This document shows, piece after piece, positions 9,460 through 18,121 of a stretch of DNA of 64,000 nt (the stretch's first letter is position 1; each line of letters opens with the position of its first letter). The translations under genes and the position numbers were made by a program. Origin of the DNA: Akkermansia sp. RCC_12PD (GTDB lineage Bacteria > Verrucomicrobiota > Verrucomicrobiia > Verrucomicrobiales > Akkermansiaceae); contig NZ_CP143889.1 in assembly GCF_036417355.1 (NCBI RefSeq), forward strand, positions 2,914,001 to 2,978,000, in the 5' to 3' direction. The notes under the pieces were generated by a model, which did not search any database, was not told the origin of the DNA, and saw only the letters and a program-made list of their open reading frames with translations.

Positions 9460-10474
9460 GCACACCCGCACTCTTTCCATGAAAAAAGCCTTTTGTTTCC
9501 TGTTGATTGCCTTGGGAATGGCGATCATGCCGCAGTCTGGGATGGCCCAGTCTTCCCTGCGCACGTCTTCCCCGGTGCCTCCACAGGTGGAGCTGATGTA
9601 CGTCAAGGGGCTCAGATACCTCCAGAACGCCCAGAAAACGGACGGCACCTATGAAGGCACCTACGGCCAGGAGCCGGGCATCATCGGTTTCTGCCTGATG
9701 TCCGTTCTCGCCCACGGGGACGATCCAAATGCGGGGCCGTACGCCACCATGGTGCGCCGCTGCCTCAACTATATCCTCTCCAAACAGAACAAAAGTTCCG
9801 GTTACATAGGAGATTCCATGTACAACCACGGATTCGCCACCCTGGCGCTGGCGGAGGCCTACGGCATGGTGCGCGACGACCGCATAGGCCCCGCCCTCCA
9901 GAAAGCCGTGGCCCTGACGCTGACCGCCCAGAAGAAGAACAAGACGGGCGGCTGGCGCTATGCTCCGGATTCTACGGATGCGGACAGCACGGTAACCGGA
10001 TGCCAGATCGTCTCCCTGTACGCTGCACGGAACGCGGGCATTCCCGTGCCGGACGAGGCTTTTGAACGCGGCCTCAAGTACATGGCCTCCTGCCGCGACA
10101 ACAAAGGAGGTTACGGCTATACCGGACCGTCCGGTCCCCGCGTCACCCTTACGGCCATCGGCTCCCTGACCTTGTCCCTGGCCCGCCAGAAGTCGGACCC
10201 GTCTTTCAAAACCTCCCTGTCCTTCCTGAAAAAAAATCTTAATTACCGGGATTCCTCCTACCCATTCTATTTCGAGTATTACATGTCCCAGGCCCTTTTC
10301 CATGCGGATCTGGACATTTGGAAGGAATGGAATTATAAGAATATGCGGTATCTGGGCGCTTCCCAGGCGCCCAACGGCTCCTGGCTGTCCGACTATTCCC
10401 CGGCCTATTCCACGTCCGCCGCCCTCCTCTCTCTCGCTCTCAACTACAGATTCCTGCCCATTTATGAAAAATAG
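9449..10474 (+). CDS. Secreted prenyltransferase/squalene-oxidase-repeat protein, copy 2
   Basis: 341 residues from the ATG at 9449, which overlaps the end of copy 1 by 11 bases. An alternative ATG at 9479 (MKKAFCFLLIALGMA) would give 331 residues and a tidier signal peptide. The toroid-repeat domain is the same as in copy 1, with divergent signal peptide, N-terminal linker and last 50 residues. The coupled start at 9449 is preferred because the junction with the following gene (10464/10474) has exactly the same layout. A divergent exported end on a conserved core suggests two related subunits or binding partners rather than plain redundancy. Confidence 0.85.
   Translation: MNNKHTRTLSMKKAFCFLLIALGMAIMPQSGMAQSSLRTSSPVPPQVELMYVKGLRYLQNAQKTDGTYEGTYGQEPGIIGFCLMSVLAHGDDPNAGPYATMVRRCLNYILSKQNKSSGYIGDSMYNHGFATLALAEAYGMVRDDRIGPALQKAVALTLTAQKKNKTGGWRYAPDSTDADSTVTGCQIVSLYAARNAGIPVPDEAFERGLKYMASCRDNKGGYGYTGPSGPRVTLTAIGSLTLSLARQKSDPSFKTSLSFLKKNLNYRDSSYPFYFEYYMSQALFHADLDIWKEWNYKNMRYLGASQAPNGSWLSDYSPAYSTSAALLSLALNYRFLPIYEK
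9673..10255 (+). repeat. Direct repeat, unit 2 (core of tandem gene copy 2)
   Basis: Partner of 8658-9240, offset 1015. Near-identity including third codon positions points to recent duplication or ongoing gene conversion. Confidence 0.9.
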
Positions 10475-11906
10475 GATACGCTTTGCACTCCTCCTGGCCC
10501 CCGCCTGCCTGCTGCACGCGTGGGCGGTCCCTACCGTCGATGTGGTGATGGAAGACAATTACCGCCTCCGCGGAGAAATCGTCTCTTTCGGGAAACAGGG
10601 GCTGGTTATTAGGCACCCGTCCGTGCGCCAGAACGTCTCCATTCTGCCCTCGGAAATAAGAGCCGTCTATTTCACGGATACTGCCCCTCCCGACCTGCGG
10701 GCCAGGGACAAGATTTTCATCTCCACGGGACACCGGGACATCATTCCGTGCAATATCACTTCCATCTCGTCTGACAAAGTGAAGTACCGGGATATGTTCG
10801 GCACCTACCGCTCCATTCCGCGCAGCCAGGTGGCCGGCTTCCGCCTGGGAACTCTCCAGCAGAAGGGATTCTGGCAGGAGCCCCTGGTATTTGACAACAG
10901 CTGGCTTCATTCCGGAGACAATGAGAACGACTACCGCATCCAGTCCGGAAGAAAACTGATGAATGCCATGAACCCGAAGCTGGACGGAGACAAGTACCAT
11001 TACAAGTTGTCCAACGGCAACTATCCTACCTGGGTGCCACTGTACAAGAGCATCGGGCTGGACCCTTCCTCCTTCACCTTCCGAATCGCCCTGACAATGG
11101 ACGGCAGCAGTGACCGCTCCGGCATTGTCTTCTGCTTCGGCGGCAAGGAAAACGTCACGTTCAGGTCCAACTCCGGCAGCAGCCTCAACAGGCTCATGCT
11201 CAGCATTGCCCCCGGCAAATGCACGTTGCTGAGAGAGCAGAAATCCGGTATCCTCCTTTTGGGAGAGGTGGACATTCCGGCCCCGAAAATGACGGCGGGG
11301 ATAGATATCAGGCTGACTTCCTCCCGGCACGAGAACAATGAACAGGTTTACGAACTGCTGGTGGGGGACATGCCGCCCAAGCTGATCAAGGATCCCTCCC
11401 CTCCCGAACAGCAGCTGGAAGGGGACGCCTTCGGACTCCAGATGGAAGGGCATATCTCCCTGACCATCTCAAAGCTTCAGCTTTCCGCCATTTCCCTGAG
11501 CGCCAAGGCCCTGACCAAGAACGGCAGCCAGGGGACGGATCTGGTCGTGACGAAGGAGGAGGACGCCATTCCCGGCTCCGTCAACAGCTATAATGACAGG
11601 GACAAAATACTGAACCTCTCCACGGATAAGGAATATCCCGGCGTTCCAAGGGAGCTCTCCATCCCGGCCAGATACCTGGACACGGTCTTTTTCGCGGAAC
11701 CGGAAAAACAGGATGTCGTCCGGGATGAAGCCCGCCACAGCATCCAGATGAAAGACGGTTCCCGCCTGCACGGCGACATCCGGAGCATCGACTCCGGAAA
11801 GGTCGTTCTTCAGCATTCCCTGCTGGGCCAGGTTTCCCTGCCGCTGAAAAACATTATCCGCGTGGAATTCCTGAATTCCGCCCAACCCTCCCGCTCCACT
11901 CCCTGA
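10464..11906 (+). CDS. Secreted protein with small beta modules and a LamG-like middle
   Basis: 480 residues from the ATG at 10464. Upstream in-frame codons lie inside copy 2, and the following residues MKNRIRFALLLAPACLLHAWA form a signal peptide. Repeated modules of about 45 residues follow the pattern x-G-D/S-x-L-x-G-x-I..V-x-L..G-x-V-x-LP..I..V-x-F. They lie near residues 25-70, 80-120 and at the C-terminus (DGSRLHGDIRSID...LPLKNIIRVEFL). Between them is a beta-rich region (about 130-330) that looks like a LamG/concanavalin-type fold. Function is unknown. It overlaps the preceding gene by 11 bases. Confidence 0.82.
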   Translation: MKNRIRFALLLAPACLLHAWAVPTVDVVMEDNYRLRGEIVSFGKQGLVIRHPSVRQNVSILPSEIRAVYFTDTAPPDLRARDKIFISTGHRDIIPCNITSISSDKVKYRDMFGTYRSIPRSQVAGFRLGTLQQKGFWQEPLVFDNSWLHSGDNENDYRIQSGRKLMNAMNPKLDGDKYHYKLSNGNYPTWVPLYKSIGLDPSSFTFRIALTMDGSSDRSGIVFCFGGKENVTFRSNSGSSLNRLMLSIAPGKCTLLREQKSGILLLGEVDIPAPKMTAGIDIRLTSSRHENNEQVYELLVGDMPPKLIKDPSPPEQQLEGDAFGLQMEGHISLTISKLQLSAISLSAKALTKNGSQGTDLVVTKEEDAIPGSVNSYNDRDKILNLSTDKEYPGVPRELSIPARYLDTVFFAEPEKQDVVRDEARHSIQMKDGSRLHGDIRSIDSGKVVLQHSLLGQVSLPLKNIIRVEFLNSAQPSRSTP

Positions 11907-11908
11907 CA

Positions 11909-13348
11909 ATGAGCCCGACCATGAAACAAACCCGCCTGTTGTTCCTGTCCGCCAGCGCCCTTCTGGCCGCAGTCCACTTCCCCGCCTCGCGCGCGGAAGG
12001 CGTCATCACGCTCAAATCCGGAGAAAGCCTGCCCGGACAGATAGGAACCCTGCAGGGCCAGTACCTGAACATACAGTCCAGAATCCTTTCCCGCCCGGTG
12101 GATATCAAGTTGGAGGAACTGGACCAAATCACCTCTTCCGTGCCCCTGTCCGTTCCGGAACAGTTTTCCATCATCAGGCTGGAAAACGGTGACGAGTTAT
12201 ACGGCACGCTCAAATCCCTGGACTCCGAAAGCCTTCAATTGGAAACCTCCTGGGGCGGACTGCTTCCCGTCAACAGAAGCCACGTGCGGTACATCGGCTT
12301 CGACAAGCAGAAAGCCTATCTGCGCAATGCCACGGCATCCCTCCAAGGATGGACATCCACAGGCAATAGCATGCTGCCGGAATGCCGCAACGGCTCCTGG
12401 ATCATGCGCGGCTCCAACAATACGGAACTGCAAACCAAATTCGACATGCCGTCCCGGCTGCATGTCCAATTCTCCGTTTATCACACCAATTCTTTCCGAG
12501 TCCATGTCTTCCTGTGGAACGACGCTAATTCCCAAAACAAGGTGGAACTGACCGTTTCCCTGGAAAAGGCGGAGCTGATCAAGATCAGCTCCGGTTATCA
12601 CAAGACCATAGGAAGAGTCAAAAGGCAGACAGAAAGGAACTGGTACGCTGACAAGGGGATAAAGCGTTCCGACGTGCAGTTTTACGCAGACCGGGAAAAA
12701 GGGAATTACTACCTTTACCTCAACGGGAAACAGATCGCCCGGTGGGAAGAAGGCAAGGAATTGCAGAACATCTTTGACAACGAGGAAGCCGATGAGAAGG
12801 AAGAAGCCGGAAAAGATGCCAAAACCCGCGAATTCAAGCCCGGCAACCACTTTGGCATCCGCGGCTACGATTCCCAGAACATGGCCCTGACCAACATGAA
12901 CGTACTGGAGTGGAACGGCGCCCTCCCCTATCCTCCGGAGGAACAGGACATCGTCGGTAAATACGATAGGGAATCCTCCACGGACAAGGTGATGCTGGTG
13001 AACGGGGACGTACTCCGCGGCAGCATTTCCCTTCAGGAAGACGGCAGAATCCGTGTCAAGTCCGGCCTTTACGACGTCATGGTGCCGACCTCCAGGGTGC
13101 GTTCACTGAACCAGAAGAAGGAAGATGAGAAAAAAACGGCGCAGGACAATTCCGACGTGCGCGTTTTTCTGGCCGACCAGAGCATCGTTTCCATCAGACT
13201 GGACGCCGTCAGGGACGGCCGACTGGAGGGGCATTCCTCCGCACTCGGCAAAGTCAGCATCCCTATCCAGTCCTTGCGGAAAGTCCTGTTCAATCTCCAG
13301 AGTCCGGAACTTAAAAAACAGCGTGAAAATCCGTTCCTCGGCAGGTAG
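11909..13348 (+). CDS. Secreted protein with repeated small beta modules, paralogue
   Basis: 479 residues from the ATG at 11909; a second ATG at 11921 (MKQTRLLFLSASALLAAVHFP) also gives a good signal peptide. It repeats the module of the preceding protein at least four times: LKSGESLPGQIGTL, ENGDELYGTLKSLD, VNGDVLRGSISLQ and the C-terminal VRDGRLEGHSS..IPIQSLRKV. A beta-rich central domain (about 150-320) contains a Lys/Glu-rich loop. It starts 2 bases after the previous stop and is the last gene of the operon. Duplication and divergence of the neighbour is the likely origin. Role unknown, presumably in the envelope. Confidence 0.82.
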   Translation: MSPTMKQTRLLFLSASALLAAVHFPASRAEGVITLKSGESLPGQIGTLQGQYLNIQSRILSRPVDIKLEELDQITSSVPLSVPEQFSIIRLENGDELYGTLKSLDSESLQLETSWGGLLPVNRSHVRYIGFDKQKAYLRNATASLQGWTSTGNSMLPECRNGSWIMRGSNNTELQTKFDMPSRLHVQFSVYHTNSFRVHVFLWNDANSQNKVELTVSLEKAELIKISSGYHKTIGRVKRQTERNWYADKGIKRSDVQFYADREKGNYYLYLNGKQIARWEEGKELQNIFDNEEADEKEEAGKDAKTREFKPGNHFGIRGYDSQNMALTNMNVLEWNGALPYPPEEQDIVGKYDRESSTDKVMLVNGDVLRGSISLQEDGRIRVKSGLYDVMVPTSRVRSLNQKKEDEKKTAQDNSDVRVFLADQSIVSIRLDAVRDGRLEGHSSALGKVSIPIQSLRKVLFNLQSPELKKQRENPFLGR

Positions 13349-13433
13349 CTGCTTTTCGGGGAAAAAGGCTGCATGGTACACCCTTCCTTGCTACTCCGAC
13401 GCGAAAAAACGTTACGGAGCAGTGCCGGAAAAC

Positions 13434-14240
13434 CTAATTCCCCTCCATCTCCTCCGCACGACGCACGGCTCTTTTCACGGCCTGAATCCACGCATTGCGG
13501 AAGCCGCATTCATCCAGCGCATTCAGGGCGGCAATCGTGGTGCCGCCGGGGGACGTGACAGCATCTCGGAGAGCCATAGGATGTTCTCCCGTCTGTTCCA
13601 CCATCAGGGCGGATCCGAGCATGGTGCCGGCGGCCAGTTCCAGGGCCGTTTTCCTGGGCAGGCCCATGGCCACTCCGGCATCGGAAAGGGCGTCCAGGGC
13701 CGTGAACATGTAGGCGGGACCGCAGCCGGAAATGGCGGAAACGGCGTTCATCCGGGATTCCTCCACCTTGAAAACGGAGCCGCAGCCGGACAACAGGCGG
13801 CGAGCCGCTTCTTCATCCTCATCCGTGACGGCTGTTCCCGTACTGTAGGCAATGACCCCGGAAAGCACCATGCATGGGGTATTGGGCATGGCGCGCACGA
13901 TTCGCGTTCCATCGCTGGCGCAGGCTTCCATGTCATCCAGGGAAATGGCGGCGGCTATGGATATCAACAGCGGCAGCTCTGCGCCGCGCTCGGAGAGGGA
14001 GGAGATAAGAGGCAGAATTCCATGCGGTTTCACAGCCAGGATAAGAACTTCCACCGCATCCGCCGCGACTGCCTCCGTGGGCGCCTCATGAACGCCGGGG
14101 TATTCCTCCTGAAGGGCCTGCACGTTTTCATGGTGGTGGTCGTACACCCAGACTTCTTCCGGAACCACTGCTCCGGCTTTCAGCATGCCCCTCAGCAGGG
14201 CTCCGCCCATTTTTCCCAGTCCAATGATACCTGTTTTCAT
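13434..14240 (-). CDS. proC: Pyrroline-5-carboxylate reductase
   Basis: 268 residues starting MKTGIIGLGKMGGALLRGML, the N-terminal NAD(P)-binding GxGxMG signature. It catalyses the last step of proline synthesis, reducing 1-pyrroline-5-carboxylate. The C-terminal dimerisation region carries the family pattern DAVTSPGGTTIAAL (residues about 225-240), and SGCGPAYMFT near residue 170 is also typical. Length fits the family (about 265-280). It is convergent with the envelope operon, with an 85-base gap and no obvious terminator. Probably monocistronic. Confidence 0.95.
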   Translation of the reverse strand: MKTGIIGLGKMGGALLRGMLKAGAVVPEEVWVYDHHHENVQALQEEYPGVHEAPTEAVAADAVEVLILAVKPHGILPLISSLSERGAELPLLISIAAAISLDDMEACASDGTRIVRAMPNTPCMVLSGVIAYSTGTAVTDEDEEAARRLLSGCGSVFKVEESRMNAVSAISGCGPAYMFTALDALSDAGVAMGLPRKTALELAAGTMLGSALMVEQTGEHPMALRDAVTSPGGTTIAALNALDECGFRNAWIQAVKRAVRRAEEMEGN

Positions 14241-14328
14241 GATTGAAGATTTTTTAAGGTCAAAAACACAAGAGATTTATAGAAAATAAAATACTGGTTA
14301 CGATCATAAAATTGAAAGGGAACGATGA

Positions 14329-14901
14329 TCAATTCCCTTTGCAGAAGCAGCCTTCCACATGGTCATTCACAAAGCCTGCTGCCTGGAAAAAAGCGTAGCA
14401 CATCGTTGAACCGAAGAATTTGAATCCCCTTTTTTTCATGTCCCTGCTCATGGCATCCGACTCGGGAGATGTGGCGGGGATTTGGCTCAGGGTCTTGAAA
14501 TTGTTTACAACAGGCTGCCGTTTCGGGAAGAATGACAAGACATACTTGTAGAAACTGCCAAACTCTTTCTGAATATCCATAAATAATTTTGCATTATTGA
14601 CCGTGCTATTGATTTTCAGCCGGTTTCTGACGATTCCGTCAAATTGCATCAACCGATCGATGTCTTCTGGAGTCATTTGAGCTACTTTCTCCACATCAAA
14701 ACCGTGAAAGGCTTCCCGGTATCCTTCGCGTTTCCGGAGGATAGTAATCCAGGCTAATCCCGCCTGGGCGCTTTCAAGTACCAGAAATTCAAACAGGATC
14801 TTGTCATCCGTAACGGGTTTTCCCCATTCTTCATCATGGTATTTTACATATAGTTCGTCTGTTCCTGCCCAGCCGCAACGTGCATTGATGATGTCTTCCA
14901 T
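14329..14901 (-). CDS. tag: DNA-3-methyladenine glycosylase I
   Basis: 190 residues from MEDIINARCGWAG. It removes 3-methyladenine from alkylated DNA in base-excision repair. The zinc ligands known for this family are visible: Cys in RCGW, His in KYHDEEWG, and the C-terminal His and Cys in NDHVEGC. QAGLAWITIL and KREGYREAF are family motifs. The open frame continues far upstream, but that part is out-of-frame sequence of the permease gene, so the ATG at 14901 is used. It ends the same transcript as the ABC permease (11-base gap). Confidence 0.93.
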   Translation of the reverse strand: MEDIINARCGWAGTDELYVKYHDEEWGKPVTDDKILFEFLVLESAQAGLAWITILRKREGYREAFHGFDVEKVAQMTPEDIDRLMQFDGIVRNRLKINSTVNNAKLFMDIQKEFGSFYKYVLSFFPKRQPVVNNFKTLSQIPATSPESDAMSRDMKKRGFKFFGSTMCYAFFQAAGFVNDHVEGCFCKGN

Positions 14902-14912
14902 ACGTCTCCAGG

Positions 14913-15839
14913 TTAAAATTCCTTTTTTCTGAACAGCCATGCGGCCAGCGTCATATGAAAGACGAAGTAGCCCAGCGTAATCAGCGCCAGACTGCCGAAG
15001 AGGGAAAGGGGAATTACCTGCCCGTTCAGGGCGGAATCCGTCACGGAATAAATCTGGAAATTCGGAAAAATGAGGGAGAAGAGCTTGCCGCCCATTACCT
15101 CCCACCAGGACAGGCCGCCCGTTCCGGAGCCCATCCACATGGAGAGCGCCTGTGTCTGGAACAGGCCCGCCAGATAAACCATGAACGTCAGCAGCGCGCT
15201 GATGATGGTGCCGTTGGTAATGCAGGACATCAGCAGGGTCAAGGAGGAAAGAACCACGAATTCGCACATCATCACGCCCAGTCCCACCTGGACGTTCCAG
15301 GTAGCGCCCTGCAGGCGTATCCTGTCCAGATAAGGCTGCATTTCCTCCACGGTATAACGGCCTTTCAGGGCGGCCATCTGTTCGGCCACGACCGTATCCG
15401 TGCGGAGCCAGAGCACCAGTGTCATGACCGCATCCATCAGTAGCACGGCAATCAGCGTCAGGGCCAGCACCCCCAGCACCTTCCCCATCAGGTAGTCGAT
15501 GCGCGGCACGGGCTTGCACAGGATGGTGTACAGGATGCGGTCCTCCGCATCCTTGGGAATGATCAGCGCCGTGGCGGCCACGCAGAAGAACAGGCCGAAC
15601 ACCCGCATGGCTCCGTACGCCGAGTTTTTCAGCAGGACAAGTTCATTGATTCCCCCCGTTTCCGGCCCCAGCACCTCGCTCAGCCGGAAGGAACTCAGGG
15701 CCAGCAGAGCCAGGGCAAACAGCCCAAGGAAAAGAAACACCTTCATGCGGACCAGCTGCGTGAAGGTGGTACCGGCGATTACGGCCATGCGCCCGGGCGA
15801 AGGTATATAACCGGAGGTAATCCATGCCATGCGGACCAT
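14913..15839 (-). CDS. ABC-2-type transporter permease
   Basis: 308 residues with about six hydrophobic segments: near residues 17-50, 95-115, 130-160, then 205-235, 240-265 and 280-302. The pattern is that of ABC-2 export permeases (for example FCVAATALIIPKDAEDRILYTILCKPVPR, the cytoplasmic loop typical of such subunits). The substrate cannot be told. No ATPase gene is adjacent in this window, so its partner is either encoded elsewhere or missing. The start could be 15839 or the Met at 15830. It is divergent from the gene at 15940 and probably cotranscribed with tag. Confidence 0.8.
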   Translation of the reverse strand: MVRMAWITSGYIPSPGRMAVIAGTTFTQLVRMKVFLFLGLFALALLALSSFRLSEVLGPETGGINELVLLKNSAYGAMRVFGLFFCVAATALIIPKDAEDRILYTILCKPVPRIDYLMGKVLGVLALTLIAVLLMDAVMTLVLWLRTDTVVAEQMAALKGRYTVEEMQPYLDRIRLQGATWNVQVGLGVMMCEFVVLSSLTLLMSCITNGTIISALLTFMVYLAGLFQTQALSMWMGSGTGGLSWWEVMGGKLFSLIFPNFQIYSVTDSALNGQVIPLSLFGSLALITLGYFVFHMTLAAWLFRKKEF

Positions 15840-15939
15840 TTTGCCGGATTCCTCTTTAAATAAAAGAGCTTTTTATTTCATGTGCATGAACTCCTTCCTT
15901 CTTGAAGAAAACGCCGGCGCGTGGTCTCATGGAGCGCAG

Positions 15940-16887
15940 ATGAGTTTACGATCCCAACTGGAAGAATTGCTGCCGGAGCTTTTGCCGTCCGATCCGGCCC
16001 AGGCCATCAAGGGAACCGAACTCATACGCCTGGTACGGCTGAGGCTGGGCGAAGAATATTCCGACGCCTCGCTGCGTTACCATTTTTCCTTCATGGCCTC
16101 CGATCCTGATTCGGAAATCGCCAAGGTAGAGCGCGGCCAGGGCTATTACAGACGCCAGCGGGACCGCGGCGGCAAGTCCGCCGCCAGAGGGCTTCTGCCC
16201 CTGTTTCTGGGGGAAGGAGAATCCGACGCGCTGAATTGCCGCGCCAGGGCTCTGGCGCTGGCCGTGCGGCAATACGATACCACGGGGCGCGGGGTCTTCG
16301 TTTTCAGCACCAGTGAAACGGGCTCCTCCTGGACGAAACCGGACCTGGCCGTCGTGGAATGGCCGGAAGGGGAGTGGGAGGGAAACGCCCTGGTGTTTGA
16401 CAGGAGCGCTCTGGAACGCCGCCGCATGATCGGAGCGCCCATGATGGGCATCCGGGGCGTCTGCGTCGCCTGCATGCCGGAGGGGGAAGAGGCCAGGAAG
16501 GAATTTTTCCGTACCCTGGCCACGTCCCGGTGGGCCCAGTGCGGGGAACTCGTTATCGTCGGAGAACTGCCGGACGACTCCGAATGCGCGGAACTGCGCG
16601 GACTGGCCGCCGAGTTCGGCGTGGGCGTGATCTGCCTGGAAATTGCGGAAGAACGCCTGTGCGAGCTGCCGGGAGCGGAAGAAATTTTCAAGGCAGGGGA
16701 CGAGGAATGCGCCTCGCTTCTGGCGGAGCTCACCCCCATCCGCCTGGCCGCAGGACGCGTGAAAGCCCTGGAAGCGGACACAGGGGAGACACTGGGAGGG
16801 GAATTCGGTGCCCTGTTCGACTGGCTGGCCGCCTGCCTGGAACGCGGAAGCGTGGAGGAGTACGAGTTCAGAGTCTCCTGCTACTGA
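15940..16887 (+). CDS. Hypothetical protein, winged-helix-like N-terminus
   Basis: 315 residues from MSLRSQLEELL, chosen because GGAG sits a few bases before this ATG; the frame is open from 15829, and 15880 is an alternative start. Residues about 20-75 (GTELIRLVRLRLGEEYSDASLRYHF..YYRR) look like a winged-helix or related DNA-binding unit. The rest is an alpha/beta domain with PDLAVVEW and, later, WAQCGELVIVG. This could be a nuclease-like or Rossmann-like fold, but I see no complete catalytic motif. I do not recognise the family. It stands alone between a divergent permease gene and the kinase gene. Confidence 0.7.
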   Translation: MSLRSQLEELLPELLPSDPAQAIKGTELIRLVRLRLGEEYSDASLRYHFSFMASDPDSEIAKVERGQGYYRRQRDRGGKSAARGLLPLFLGEGESDALNCRARALALAVRQYDTTGRGVFVFSTSETGSSWTKPDLAVVEWPEGEWEGNALVFDRSALERRRMIGAPMMGIRGVCVACMPEGEEARKEFFRTLATSRWAQCGELVIVGELPDDSECAELRGLAAEFGVGVICLEIAEERLCELPGAEEIFKAGDEECASLLAELTPIRLAAGRVKALEADTGETLGGEFGALFDWLAACLERGSVEEYEFRVSCY

Positions 16888-16904
16888 ACAAAACAGAGAG
16901 ATTC

Positions 16905-16933
16905 TTGACAGAGAGACCTTATTGAATTAAAGA
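16905..16933 (+). promoter_or_regulatory. Candidate promoter of the kinase gene
   Basis: TTGACA (16905-16910), 17-base spacer, TAAAGA (16928-16933), 25 bases before the ATG at 16958. Confidence 0.55.
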
Positions 16934-16957
16934 TTTTCCCGCCCCCCATTATCCCTC

Positions 16958-18007
16958 ATGGAACAAGAAACTCTGGTTTATCCTCTTGCAGACAATACCG
17001 TCCTGCAAGGCAAATACACGATCCTGAATGTACTCAACGCCGGCGGCTTCGGCATCACCTACCTGGCGCTGGACAATCCGAATTCCCGCTATGTGGTCAT
17101 CAAGGAATGCATGCCTGACGCCTATGCCTACCGGGACATGGAAACGGGTTTCGTCCACCCGCGGGACGAGCAGACCGCCGTCAACTTCGCCCAGAGCATT
17201 TCCAACTCCCGGCAGGAGGCATCCGTGCTGGCCCAGCTCAGCCACCCCGGCGTCGTGCAGGTGTTTGACATGTTTGACGCCAACGGCACCTGCTATTACG
17301 TCATGGAGAATATCCAGGGGCAGACTCTGTTCGATCTGATGGCTGCCATGCACGCTACCGGGCAAAGCATGGAGCCGGCCCGGGCCACGGACCTGCTGTT
17401 CCGCCTGCTGGATATCCTGCACTACCTGCATTCCATGGGCGTGTACCACTGCGACATCAAGCCGGGCAACATCTTCATCCAGCCGGACGGCACACCCAAG
17501 CTGATCGACTTCGGCGCGGTGCGCACCAAGACCCTCCAGCACCAGGGCCTGGTCCAGATCACTCCCGGCTACACGCCTCCGGAATTCTATCCGGGACGCC
17601 GCAGCGAAATCGGTCCCTGGTGCGACATGTACGAACTGGGAGCCACCTTTTACGAATTGCTCACGGGCCAGGTTCCCCAGGCCGCCGACCAGCGTTCCGT
17701 AGTGGACCGCAATCCGAAAGTGACCAGTTATGCGATTCTCCGCCAGACGTACCCGATGAATTTCCTTTCCGGGATAGACAAGGCGCTTTCCCCCGACGAA
17801 CGCAACCGCTTCCATTCCGCCAAGGCATGGCATGACTACATCAACGCCATGGGAGCGGCGGGAACCCTGAAAGCGGGGGGAGTGGCCAGAAAAACCCTTC
17901 CAAAGGCGCAGAAAAAGTCATCCGCCGGGACCGCCTTTCTGATCATCCTCCTCATTGTGGGGGCAGTTCTCTGGGTCTGCTGGAAACAGGGGCTGATCCA
18001 ATTTTAA
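16958..18007 (+). CDS. Hanks-type serine/threonine protein kinase, membrane anchored
   Basis: 349 residues. Kinase landmarks are complete: glycine-rich loop NAGGFG (about 28-32), Lys49 in VVIKE, Glu87 in the C helix, catalytic loop HCDIKPGN (Asp166, Asn171), and DFG at 184-186. The HRD arginine is replaced by Cys, as in non-RD kinases. A hydrophobic segment near residues 325-343 anchors the kinase in the membrane, leaving only about five residues beyond it, so there is no external sensor domain. The next two genes encode exported proteins of unknown function and may be functionally linked. The N-lobe resembles the start of the protein at 47250. Confidence 0.92.
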   Translation: MEQETLVYPLADNTVLQGKYTILNVLNAGGFGITYLALDNPNSRYVVIKECMPDAYAYRDMETGFVHPRDEQTAVNFAQSISNSRQEASVLAQLSHPGVVQVFDMFDANGTCYYVMENIQGQTLFDLMAAMHATGQSMEPARATDLLFRLLDILHYLHSMGVYHCDIKPGNIFIQPDGTPKLIDFGAVRTKTLQHQGLVQITPGYTPPEFYPGRRSEIGPWCDMYELGATFYELLTGQVPQAADQRSVVDRNPKVTSYAILRQTYPMNFLSGIDKALSPDERNRFHSAKAWHDYINAMGAAGTLKAGGVARKTLPKAQKKSSAGTAFLIILLIVGAVLWVCWKQGLIQF

Positions 18008-18121
18008 GTCTTATTCAGACTAAATAGCCCAGAAAAACAAAAGCCTCTTCTGTTTTTACACAAGAGACACAACTTCTTTTAATATTGGAAAATATGCTGT
18101 TTCATTCTATTTTCTGCCTGC

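Noticed and set aside
8446-10474. Tandem genes as squalene-hopene cyclases
   Set aside because: Toroid repeats are present, but no convincing DxDD catalytic motif is seen, the proteins are half the usual length and they carry signal peptides.
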